A stretch of DNA of 64,000 bases from assembly GCF_000172795.2 (NCBI RefSeq), contig NZ_CP020951.1, positions 434,001-498,000 of the forward strand, in the 5' to 3' direction. Position numbers and translations under genes: made by a program. Each line of letters starts with the position of its first letter. The first letter of the stretch is position 1. This DNA is from Rhizobium sp. CIAT894 (GTDB lineage: Bacteria > Pseudomonadota > Alphaproteobacteria > Rhizobiales > Rhizobiaceae). The notes beneath the pieces are model-generated. The model was not told the origin of the DNA, searched no databases, and was given only the letters and a program-made list of their open reading frames with translations. Of the stretch, positions 17,619 through 25,457 are shown one piece after another.

Positions 17619-18926
17619 TCAGATGTCGAGCGTGCTGTCGCGTTCCCACTGGGTAAAATGCGAGCAGTAGGCATTCCATTCCCGATGCTTGAGCTTGAGA
17701 TAGGCGGCGGAAAATTCCGCCCCCATCGCCGCCTTCAGGCCCTCATCGTCATCATAGGCGCGCAGCGCATCGAGAAGGTTGAGCGGCAGGCGCGGCGCGT
17801 CCTTCACCAGGTGTCCCTCGGCATACATGTCGATATCGTAGTGCCGGCCTGGGTCGGCCTGGCTGCGGATACCGTCGAGGCCGGCGGCGATGATGATCGC
17901 CTGCAGCAGGTAGGGATTGACCGCCCCATCCGGCAGCCGCAGCTCGAAACGTCCCGGTCCCGGCACGCGCACCATGTGGGTTCGGTTGTTGCCCGTCCAG
18001 GTCACGGTGTTCGGCGACCAGGTGGCGCCCGATGTCGTGCGCGGCGCGTTGATGCGCTTGTAGGAATTGACCGTCGGATTGGTGACCGCGGCAAGTGCGG
18101 AGGCGTGTTTCATGATGCCGCCGAGGAAGGTCTTGCCCTGCGCCGAGAGCCCAAAGGCCATTTCCTTGTCGGCGAAAGCGTTGACCCTGCCGTCGAGGTC
18201 CCAGACCGAGATATGGGCATGGCAGCCGTTTCCGGTCAGGCCCTTGAAGGGCTTCGGCATGAAGGTGGCGCGAAGCCCGTGCTTTTCGGCGACCGACTTG
18301 ACCATGAACTTGAAGAAGGAATGCTTGTCCGCCGTCTTCAGAACGTCGTCATATTCCCAGTTCATCTCGAACTGGCCGTTCGCATCCTCGTGGTCGTTCT
18401 GATAGGGCTTCCAGCCGAGCTCGAGCATGTAATCGCAAATTTCGGCGATGACGTCATAGCGGCGCATCACCGCCTGCTGATCGTAGCAAGGCTTCTCGGC
18501 GGTATCGAACTGATCTGATATCACCGAGCCGTCGGCGGAGATGAGGAAGAATTCCGGCTCAACGCCGGTTTTCACCCTGAGCCCTTCTTTAGCAGCCTCG
18601 GCGACCAGTCTTTTCAGCAGCACGCGCGGCGCCTGTTCGACAGGCTGATCGTCCATGACGCAGTCGGCCGCGACCCATGCGACGTCCTTCTTCCATGGGA
18701 GCTGGATGACGGAGGAAGCATCGGGAACCGCAAACAGGTCCGGATGGGCAGGCGTCAGATCGAGCCAGGTCGCAAAGCCCGCGAAACCGGCGCCATCCTT
18801 CTGCATATCGGCAATTGCTTCAGCCGGGACCAGTTTGGCGCGTTGGCCGCCGAACAGGTCCGTGTAGCTGATCATGAAATATTTGATGCCTTTGTCTCTG
18901 GCAAAAGCAGCAAGGTCCAGTGTCAT
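17619..18926 (-). CDS. gmaS: Gamma-glutamylmethylamide synthetase (glutamine synthetase III/GlnT group)
   Basis: This 435-residue ATP-dependent ligase has the glutamine synthetase fold. In this context it should join methylamine to glutamate, giving gamma-glutamylmethylamide. Two segments I recall as diagnostic for gmaS are present: EDANGQFE (coding bases 18366-18389) and TGNNRTH. It lies in one run with all three N-methylglutamate synthase genes. The start has GGGGAACGAGA just before ATG. Sequence alone cannot exclude a type III glutamine synthetase using ammonia, the annotation often given to GlnT in rhizobia; the complete surrounding pathway favours gmaS. Confidence 0.85.
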   Translation of the reverse strand: MTLDLAAFARDKGIKYFMISYTDLFGGQRAKLVPAEAIADMQKDGAGFAGFATWLDLTPAHPDLFAVPDASSVIQLPWKKDVAWVAADCVMDDQPVEQAPRVLLKRLVAEAAKEGLRVKTGVEPEFFLISADGSVISDQFDTAEKPCYDQQAVMRRYDVIAEICDYMLELGWKPYQNDHEDANGQFEMNWEYDDVLKTADKHSFFKFMVKSVAEKHGLRATFMPKPFKGLTGNGCHAHISVWDLDGRVNAFADKEMAFGLSAQGKTFLGGIMKHASALAAVTNPTVNSYKRINAPRTTSGATWSPNTVTWTGNNRTHMVRVPGPGRFELRLPDGAVNPYLLQAIIIAAGLDGIRSQADPGRHYDIDMYAEGHLVKDAPRLPLNLLDALRAYDDDEGLKAAMGAEFSAAYLKLKHREWNAYCSHFTQWERDSTLDI

Positions 18927-19006
18927 TCTCGTTCCCCTTTGGATTTCTTGGAGACACTTTGGTTATGGATATGAGACGGCCGGGACTTTGGCCCGGCCGG
19001 TAGAAA

Positions 19007-20335
19007 TCAGAAGCCTCCCTTGCCGGGAATCCAGTTGGTTCCGGCGAGCGGCACCTGCGCCATGGCCGATGCCTCGATCGTCAGCGCGACGAGGTCTTCC
19101 GGCTCGAGGTTGTGCAGGTGGTTCTTGCCGCAGGCGCGCGCGATCGTCTGCGCCTCGAGCGTCATCACCTTGAGGTAGTTGGCAAGGCGGCGGCCGGCCG
19201 TAACCGGGTCGAGACGTTTTGCGAGCTCCGGATCCTGGGTGGTGATGCCGGCCGGATCCTTGCCTTCATGCCAATCGTCATAAGCACCGGCCGTGGTGCC
19301 GAGTTTCTGATATTCCTCTTCCCAGTGCGGATCGTTGTCGCCGATCGCGACGAGGGCGGCCGTGCCGATCGCCACCGCGTCGGCGCCGAGCGCCAGCGCC
19401 TTGGCAACGTCGGCGCCCGAGCGGATGCCGCCGGAAACGATGAGCTGCACCTTCCGGTGCATGCCGAGGTCCTGCAACGCCTGAACGGCCGGACGAATGC
19501 AGGCGAGCGTCGGCATGCCGACATTCTCGATGAAGACGTCCTGTGTGGCCGCCGTGCCGCCCTGCATGCCGTCGAGCACGACGACGTCGGCGCCTGCCTT
19601 CACGGCAAGGGCGGTGTCGTAATACGGGCGCGCGCCGCCGACCTTGACGTAGATCGGCTTTTCCCAATCGGTGATCTCGCGCAGTTCCATGATCTTGATT
19701 TCCAGATCGTCGGGGCCGGTCCAGTCCGGATGGCGGCAGGCCGAGCGCTGGTCGATGCCCTTCGGCAGATTGCGCATATTGGCGACGCGGTCGGAGATCT
19801 TCTGGCCGAGCAGCATGCCGCCGCCGCCGGGCTTGGCGCCTTGGCCGACCACGACTTCGATCGCATCGGCGCGGCGCAAATCCTTAGGGTTCATGCCGTA
19901 GCGCGAGGGCAGATATTGGTAGACCAGCGTCTGCGAATGGCCGCGTTCTTCATCCGTCATGCCGCCGTCGCCAGTCGTGGTCGAGGTGCCTGCGATCGTC
20001 GCGCCACGGCCGAGCGCTTCCTTGGCGTTGCCGGAAAGCGCGCCGAAGCTCATGCCGGCAATGGTGATCGGCGTCTTCAGCGTGATCGGCTTCTTGGCGA
20101 AACGCGAGCCGAGCACCACTGTCGTGTCGCACTTCTCGCGATAGCCTTCGAGCGGATAGCGCGAGATCGAGGCGCCGAGAAACAAGAGATCGTCGAAATG
20201 CGGAACCTTGCGCTTGGTGCCGGCGCCGCGGATGTCATAGATGCCGGTGGCCGCCGCGCGGCGGATTTCGGCGAGCGTATAATCGTCGAAGGTCGCGGAT
20301 TTGCGGGGCGGGGTATAGGGGTTGTGATAGCTCAT
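19007..20335 (-). CDS. mgsC: N-methylglutamate synthase, FMN/iron-sulfur subunit (GlxD)
   Basis: This 442-residue protein is the FMN-binding glutamate-synthase-like domain. The barrel includes GAKPGGGGMLLGQK, VVVLDGMQGGTAATQD and VSGGIRSGADVAKALALGADA, typical of the GltB FMN domain. In this complex it transfers the methylamino group to 2-oxoglutarate-derived carbon, forming N-methylglutamate. The ATG at 20335 has GAGGGA five bases upstream. It lies 14 bases after the GXGXG subunit gene, so the three glutamate-synthase domains are split into separate genes, as known for mgsABC/glxBCD. Confidence 0.88.
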   Translation of the reverse strand: MSYHNPYTPPRKSATFDDYTLAEIRRAAATGIYDIRGAGTKRKVPHFDDLLFLGASISRYPLEGYREKCDTTVVLGSRFAKKPITLKTPITIAGMSFGALSGNAKEALGRGATIAGTSTTTGDGGMTDEERGHSQTLVYQYLPSRYGMNPKDLRRADAIEVVVGQGAKPGGGGMLLGQKISDRVANMRNLPKGIDQRSACRHPDWTGPDDLEIKIMELREITDWEKPIYVKVGGARPYYDTALAVKAGADVVVLDGMQGGTAATQDVFIENVGMPTLACIRPAVQALQDLGMHRKVQLIVSGGIRSGADVAKALALGADAVAIGTAALVAIGDNDPHWEEEYQKLGTTAGAYDDWHEGKDPAGITTQDPELAKRLDPVTAGRRLANYLKVMTLEAQTIARACGKNHLHNLEPEDLVALTIEASAMAQVPLAGTNWIPGKGGF

Positions 20336-20349
20336 GGATGTCCCTCGGC

Positions 20350-21036
20350 TCAATACGCGTCGGCGTTGTCGATGTTGAAATTGTAGAGCTTGCGGGCCGA
20401 GCCGTAGCGCTTGAACTCTTCGGGCCTGACGCCCGTGACGCCTGCCTTGTCGAGCAGCTCGGCAAGCTTTTCCAGATGCTCGCGCCGCATCTCCTTCTCG
20501 ATGCAGTCGGAGCCGAGGCTCTTGACCTCGCCGCGGACGAATAGCTTGGCTTCGTAGAGCGAATCCCCCAGCGCATCGCCGGCATCGCCGAGCACGACGA
20601 GATGGCCGGATTGGCCCATGAAGGCCGACATGTGGCCGATGCTGCCATGCACGACGATGTCGATGCCCTTCATCGAAATGCCGCAGCGCGAGGCCGCATT
20701 GCCCTTGATGACGAGCAGGCCGCCGCGGCCGGTGGCGCCGGCATACTGGCTGGCGTCGCCTTCGATGACGACGGTGCCGGACATCATGTTTTCGGCAACG
20801 CCCGGACCGGCCGAGCCATGAACCGTAATGGTGCCGCCGTCATTCATGCCGGCGCAGTAATAGCCGACCGAGCCCCTGACCGCGACCGTGACCGAGCTGT
20901 CGATGCCCACGGCGACGGCGTGGCTGCCGCGCGGGTTGATGACTTCGAATTCAGTGTCGTTGGCGCCTTTGGAAAGAGCGTGCAGCGCGCTGTTCAGTTC
21001 CCGAAGAGGGGTGTTGGAAAGATCGAATGTGGGCAT
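20350..21036 (-). CDS. mgsB: N-methylglutamate synthase, GXGXG subunit (GlxC)
   Basis: This 228-residue protein is built from the repeated beta-helix pattern of the glutamate synthase C-terminal (GXGXG) domain: GSVGYYCAGMNDGG, GSAGPGVAENMMSG, GDASQYAGATGRGG and GSIGHMSAFMGQSG. The domain structurally links the amidotransferase and FMN domains. It lies between the genes for those two subunits, in the order expected for mgsABC. It has no signal peptide or membrane segment. Confidence 0.88.
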   Translation of the reverse strand: MPTFDLSNTPLRELNSALHALSKGANDTEFEVINPRGSHAVAVGIDSSVTVAVRGSVGYYCAGMNDGGTITVHGSAGPGVAENMMSGTVVIEGDASQYAGATGRGGLLVIKGNAASRCGISMKGIDIVVHGSIGHMSAFMGQSGHLVVLGDAGDALGDSLYEAKLFVRGEVKSLGSDCIEKEMRREHLEKLAELLDKAGVTGVRPEEFKRYGSARKLYNFNIDNADAY

Positions 21037-21105
21037 TGATTCCTCGTTGGAAGCCTCGTTTGTCTGGGAGGCGGTCTGCGCCGCCTCTTGGCTTTCGGAC
21101 GCCCC

Positions 21106-22011
21106 TCAGGCGGCCTTGTCGTGATCCCAGAAGTAAACGGTTGCCGGCTCCGGTTCCCAGACACGGGCATTCTCGATGCCGGGAAGGTTGACCAGCGCTC
21201 GGTATTCCGAACCGAAGGCGACGTACTGGTCGGTTTCGGCCATGACGGCGGGCTTGCAGGCGATCGGGTCGCGCACCACGCCGAAGCCGGACTTGGTGCC
21301 GACGACGAAGGTGAAGAAGCCGTCGAGATCGTCGAGCGCGCCGGTCAGCGCCTGGCCGAGATCCTTGCCCTTGGCCATTTCGGCTGTGAGATAAGCGGCG
21401 GCGACTTCGGAATCGTTCTGCGTCTCGAAGGTCATGCCTTCGCGCACCAGTTCGCGGCGCAGATTGTTGTGGTTGGACAGCGAGCCGTTATGCACCAGGC
21501 ACTGGTCGGCGCCGGTCGAGAACGGATGGGCGCCGAGCGTGGTGACGGCGGATTCGGTCGCCATGCGGGTATGGCCGATGCCGTGGGTTCCGCTCATCGC
21601 GCGGACACCGAAGCGCGCTACGACGTCTTTGGGAAGACCGATTTCCTTGTAGATCTCGACGCTTTCGCCCGAGCCCATCAGGCGGACGGCCGGGCGGATC
21701 CGTTCGAGTGTCTCGCGCATGTCTGCAAGCTTGGAAGCATCAAGCTCGATGACCGCGTGCGTGCTCTTGACCCACACATGGGCTTTGATGCCGGCCTTCT
21801 CGAGGTCGCCGGCGAGGCCCTCGAAATCGGCGCCCGGGTTGGCGGACTGGATGGTGATCTTTGCCCTGCCCTCGGCCGTGCCGCCATAGATCGCGATGCC
21901 GGCCGAATCCGGCCCGCGATCGGTCATGGTGATCAGCATATCCGAGAGCAGATTCCCGAGCTGAGGTTCAAGGCTCTTGTCCTTGAGGAACAGTCCTACA
22001 ATGCCGCACAT
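21106..22011 (-). CDS. mgsA: N-methylglutamate synthase, class II glutamine amidotransferase subunit (GlxB)
   Basis: This 301-residue Ntn amidotransferase has the nucleophilic cysteine directly after the initiator methionine (MCGIVGLF) and the segments GHTRMATES and HNGSLSNHNNLRREL of the class II glutaminase site. In the pathway it releases methylamine from gamma-glutamylmethylamide and passes it to the other Mgs subunits. The start is fixed by the N-terminal cysteine and by GGAGG eight bases upstream. It heads the mgsA-mgsB-mgsC-gmaS-purU run. Confidence 0.9.
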   Translation of the reverse strand: MCGIVGLFLKDKSLEPQLGNLLSDMLITMTDRGPDSAGIAIYGGTAEGRAKITIQSANPGADFEGLAGDLEKAGIKAHVWVKSTHAVIELDASKLADMRETLERIRPAVRLMGSGESVEIYKEIGLPKDVVARFGVRAMSGTHGIGHTRMATESAVTTLGAHPFSTGADQCLVHNGSLSNHNNLRRELVREGMTFETQNDSEVAAAYLTAEMAKGKDLGQALTGALDDLDGFFTFVVGTKSGFGVVRDPIACKPAVMAETDQYVAFGSEYRALVNLPGIENARVWEPEPATVYFWDHDKAA

Positions 22012-22100
22012 GGCGCGTGCCTCCGTTCATGTTGAGAAAGGAGTAACAGGTCTCTATCGGGATATCAACTGGGAAGAATAAAGTTTTCCTCTAAGGCAAT

Positions 22101-22796
22101 TCAGCTCCGCGAGCTCTGCTGGGGATAACTGATGATCGACAGGTATTTGCTCGGCAGTTTCACCAGTTGTTCCGGCCCATGCGGCGCATCGGCGTCGAAG
22201 AACAGGCTGTCGCCCGGTTGCATCTGGAAAAGCTGATCGCCGTGGCGGTAGACCACCTCGCCTTCGAGCATATAGAGAAACTCCATGCCCTCGTGCTGGA
22301 AGGTCGGGAAGATGTCGGAATCGGCCGTCAGCGTGATCAGATAGGGCTCGACGATGACACCGCTGGTATTGTTGTCGATATGGCCGAGCAGATTATATTG
22401 GTGGCCGGCGCGGGTGCCGCGCCGTTCGAGTTCGACGCCCTGCCCCGCCTTGACGAAAACGGCATTGCGCGGCTCCTCGAAGCGGCGGAAAAAGGCGGTC
22501 AGCGGCACGCCGAGCGCCCGCGACAGCGATTGCAGCGTCGTCAGCGACGGCGAGATATTGCCGTTCTCGATCTTCGACAGCATGCCGAGCGAAATGCCGG
22601 TCGCGGCCGCGAGATCGGTGACGGTGATGCCGAGTTTCTTGCGGTAGGCGCGCACCTCATGGCCGATCGCCATTTCGAGGTTGTTTTCCTTCGGTTCCCG
22701 AACGGCGTGCGGATCCTGGGAAAAAGGCGTGCGGCCGCCCTGTGCCTGTTCCGGTTGATCTGCCGCTTCGCCCTTGGTCTTCATCGGATTTTTCAC
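22101..22796 (-). CDS. XRE-family regulator with C-terminal cupin domain
   Basis: This 231-residue regulator has a lambda-repressor-like helix-turn-helix (DLAAATGISLGMLSKIENG) followed by a cupin ligand-binding barrel (EGMEFLYMLEGEVVYRHGD and PGDSLFFDADAPHGPEQL). Such proteins often control amine or amino-acid catabolism. The first in-frame start is GTG at 22796 with AGAAGG five to six bases upstream; an ATG at 22784 is the alternative. It sits 89 bases before mgsA on the same strand, so it probably regulates the methylamine genes and may be co-transcribed with them. Confidence 0.85.
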   Translation of the reverse strand: MKNPMKTKGEAADQPEQAQGGRTPFSQDPHAVREPKENNLEMAIGHEVRAYRKKLGITVTDLAAATGISLGMLSKIENGNISPSLTTLQSLSRALGVPLTAFFRRFEEPRNAVFVKAGQGVELERRGTRAGHQYNLLGHIDNNTSGVIVEPYLITLTADSDIFPTFQHEGMEFLYMLEGEVVYRHGDQLFQMQPGDSLFFDADAPHGPEQLVKLPSKYLSIISYPQQSSRS

Positions 22797-22865
22797 TGCT
22801 GCCTTCTCTTTTGCGTCAAGGCAATCCTATCGCCATAGTGAAAATCTCTCAACCGTGAAGAAAAC

Positions 22866-23825
22866 CTATTCCCGCCGTGCCGCCCGCGGAGCGATACCAT
22901 AAACAGCACGGAACATCCGGGAAAAATGGCTGAGACTGGAAAAACCGGTGGCAACAGCGATCTCCGAGACGGAAAGCGGGCTCTGCTTCAGCAGGCGATG
23001 GGCATGCTGAAGCCTGATCCGGCGGTATTGATCGAGGAAACTGGTGCCGAGATGGGCCGCAAACAGCCGGTCGAGATGGCGGGTGGTGACGCCGGCGATG
23101 CGCGCCATGGCGGCGCGCTCGAGCGGCATCTCGATCGTCTCCTCCATCCGTTCGAGAACGCTGAGCAGGCCGGGGTGGTGGACGCCGTAACGCTCGGCGA
23201 GCGAGGCGCGCTGCGGGGCGGCGGGTTCGTTGACCTCGGTGTGGAGATACCAGTCGCTGACCCGGCGGGCGAAATCCGGCCCCATGCGCTCGGCGATCAG
23301 CACATGCATCATATCGAGGGCGGAGATGCCGCCGCCGCAGGTGATGCGGTTGCCGTCGATCATGAAGCGCGCCTGGCGCGGCGTGAGGTCCGGGAAGGCT
23401 TCGAGAAGGGCGGCCGCATATTCCCAGTGGATGGTGAAGTCGCGGCCGGCAAGCAGACCGGCGGCGGCCATCAGATAGGGGCCGCCGGAAATGCCGCCGA
23501 TCCGCATGCCTTCGCGTGACAGCTGCCTCAGGCAGGCGAGCACGCCGGGATATCGCCAGTCCCGGGGCAGGCCGCCGGCGCAGACGAAGGCGGTGCCAAG
23601 ACCCGATCCCCTCATGGGAAGAGGTTCGGCGGGCACGCTGACGCCGGAGGAGGAAAGGGCGGGCGTGCCGTCCGGCGAATAGGTGGAGACACGATAGATC
23701 TCGCGGCCGGCCAGAAGATTTGCCGCCCGCAGCGGCTCCGTCGCCGATGCATAGGACATCAGCGCAAATCCCGGAATCAGGATGAAGCCGATCGTCTGGA
23801 TATTTCTGCTATCAAGTGAGGACAT
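22866..23825 (-). CDS. glxA: GlxA-type AraC-family transcriptional regulator
   Basis: This 319-residue regulator has an N-terminal DJ-1/PfpI-like (glutamine-amidotransferase-fold) domain and a C-terminal AraC domain with two helix-turn-helix motifs (RIAGVTTRHLDRLFAAHLG and SVSEIAVATGFSSLSHFSR). The ATG at 23825 follows AAGGGAC closely. It is divergent from mgdA across an 86-base gap, so its product is well placed to control the mgd operon and perhaps the mgs genes. The name follows S. meliloti glxA, which I recall as belonging to the same cluster type. Confidence 0.85.
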   Translation of the reverse strand: MSSLDSRNIQTIGFILIPGFALMSYASATEPLRAANLLAGREIYRVSTYSPDGTPALSSSGVSVPAEPLPMRGSGLGTAFVCAGGLPRDWRYPGVLACLRQLSREGMRIGGISGGPYLMAAAGLLAGRDFTIHWEYAAALLEAFPDLTPRQARFMIDGNRITCGGGISALDMMHVLIAERMGPDFARRVSDWYLHTEVNEPAAPQRASLAERYGVHHPGLLSVLERMEETIEMPLERAAMARIAGVTTRHLDRLFAAHLGTSFLDQYRRIRLQHAHRLLKQSPLSVSEIAVATGFSSLSHFSRMFRAVYGIAPRAARRE

Positions 23826-23911
23826 GTCCCTTTCTTAGCTATTTATGTCCCTATTGTGCAAGTCTGCCCGCTTCTTTCTGGCATCATGCAGCTGTTCTTT
23901 CCGGGTGACCC

Positions 23912-25162
23912 ATGCGCTATTCCGCTCTTTCGATTTTTCTGAACGGCCTTCGCGGCAACAAGGGCTGGGCGCCTGCCTGGCGCGATCCGGCGCCGAGGCC
24001 GCATTACGACGTCGTCATCGTCGGTGGCGGCGGTCACGGTCTGGCCACCGCCTATTATCTCGCCAAGGAGTTCGGCATCACCAATGTCGCCGTGCTCGAA
24101 AAGGGCTATCTCGGCTCCGGCAATATCGGCAGGAACACCACGATCATCCGTTCCAACTACCTGCTGCCCGGCAACAATCCCTTCTACGAACTGTCGATGA
24201 AGCTCTGGGAAGGCCTGGAGCAGGACTTCAACTTCAACGCCATGGTTTCGCAGCGCGGCGTGCTCAACCTCTTCCATTCCGATGCGCAGCGTGACGCCTA
24301 TACGCGCCGCGGCAACGCCATGCGGCTGCACGGCGTCGATGCCGAGCTGCTCGACCGGCAGACGGTGCGCAAGAAGCTTCCGTTCCTCGATTTCGACAAT
24401 GCCCGTTTCCCGGTCATGGGTGGTCTATACCAGCCGCGCGGCGGCACGGTGCGCCACGACGCGGTCGCCTGGGGTTATGCCCGCGGCGCAGACAGCCGCG
24501 GCGTCGATATCATCACCCAATGCGAAGTCACCGGCATCCGCAGCGAAAACGGTCGGGTGACCGGTGTCGAAACCAGCAGAGGCTTCATCGGCTGCGGCAA
24601 GCTGGCGCTGGCGGCGGCCGGCAATTCCACCGTCGTCGCCGATATGGCCGGCCTCCGCCTGCCGATCGAAAGCCATGTGCTGCAGGCCTTCGTCTCCGAA
24701 GGGCTGAAGCCCTTCATCGACAATGTCGTCACCTTCGGCGCCGGGCATTTCTACGTCTCCCAGTCCGACAAGGGCGGCCTCGTCTTCGGCGGCGATATCG
24801 ACGGCTATAATTCCTATGCCCAGCGCGGCAATCTGGCTTCGGTCGAACATGTCGCCGAGGCCGGGGTTGCAATGATCCCGTCCTTGTCGCGCGTGCGCTA
24901 CCTGCGCTCCTGGGGCGGGGTGATGGACATGAGCATGGACGGCTCGCCGATCATCGACCGCACCCATATGGATAATCTCTATCTCAACGCCGGCTGGTGT
25001 TACGGCGGCTTCAAGGCGACGCCCGCCTCCGGCTTCTGCTACGCCCATCTGATCGCCCGCAACACGCCGCATCAGACGGCGCGCGCCTTCCGGCTCGACC
25101 GTTTCGCGCGCGGCCATCAGATCGATGAAAAGGGCGTCGGCGCCCAGCCCAATCTGCACTGA
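23912..25162 (+). CDS. mgdA: N-methylglutamate dehydrogenase subunit A (SoxB-like)
   Basis: This 416-residue flavoprotein has a DAO-type FAD fold starting VVIVGGGGHGLATAYYLA and is homologous to the beta subunit of heterotetrameric sarcosine oxidase. The complex oxidises N-methylglutamate to glutamate and passes the methyl carbon to tetrahydrofolate as a one-carbon unit. It is the first of four tightly packed genes. The same architecture serves sarcosine oxidase, and the call as N-methylglutamate dehydrogenase depends on the adjacent gmaS-mgsABC genes. Confidence 0.85.
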   Translation: MRYSALSIFLNGLRGNKGWAPAWRDPAPRPHYDVVIVGGGGHGLATAYYLAKEFGITNVAVLEKGYLGSGNIGRNTTIIRSNYLLPGNNPFYELSMKLWEGLEQDFNFNAMVSQRGVLNLFHSDAQRDAYTRRGNAMRLHGVDAELLDRQTVRKKLPFLDFDNARFPVMGGLYQPRGGTVRHDAVAWGYARGADSRGVDIITQCEVTGIRSENGRVTGVETSRGFIGCGKLALAAAGNSTVVADMAGLRLPIESHVLQAFVSEGLKPFIDNVVTFGAGHFYVSQSDKGGLVFGGDIDGYNSYAQRGNLASVEHVAEAGVAMIPSLSRVRYLRSWGGVMDMSMDGSPIIDRTHMDNLYLNAGWCYGGFKATPASGFCYAHLIARNTPHQTARAFRLDRFARGHQIDEKGVGAQPNLH

Positions 25163-25175
25163 GGACATTTAGACG

Positions 25176-25457
25176 ATGGCAAGCCTGATTTCTTGTCCCC
25201 ATTGCGGCGTCCGGCCCAAGGAGGAATTCTCGATCCGCGGCGATGCGAACCTGGTCCGGCCGGCGCCGGATGCCGGCGCGGATGCCTGGTACGACTATGT
25301 CTATCTGCGCGACAATCCGAAGGGCCGGCACAGCGAATACTGGCACCATTCCTCCGGATGCCGCCGCTGGCTGATCGTCGAGCGTGATACCGTCACCCAT
25401 GCAGTCCATGGCGTCAGGGATGCCGCTCTTGCGAAGCTAGGCGGAGAACCAGCATGA
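25176..25457 (+). CDS. mgdB: N-methylglutamate dehydrogenase subunit B (SoxD-like, zinc-binding)
   Basis: This 93-residue protein is the small delta-type subunit. It has an N-terminal CPHCG knuckle and later HSEYWHHSSGC, which together provide the cysteine and histidine ligands expected for the zinc site of sarcosine oxidase delta subunits. It starts 13 bases after mgdA and overlaps mgdC by four bases (ATGA), consistent with stoichiometric assembly. Confidence 0.88.
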   Translation: MASLISCPHCGVRPKEEFSIRGDANLVRPAPDAGADAWYDYVYLRDNPKGRHSEYWHHSSGCRRWLIVERDTVTHAVHGVRDAALAKLGGEPA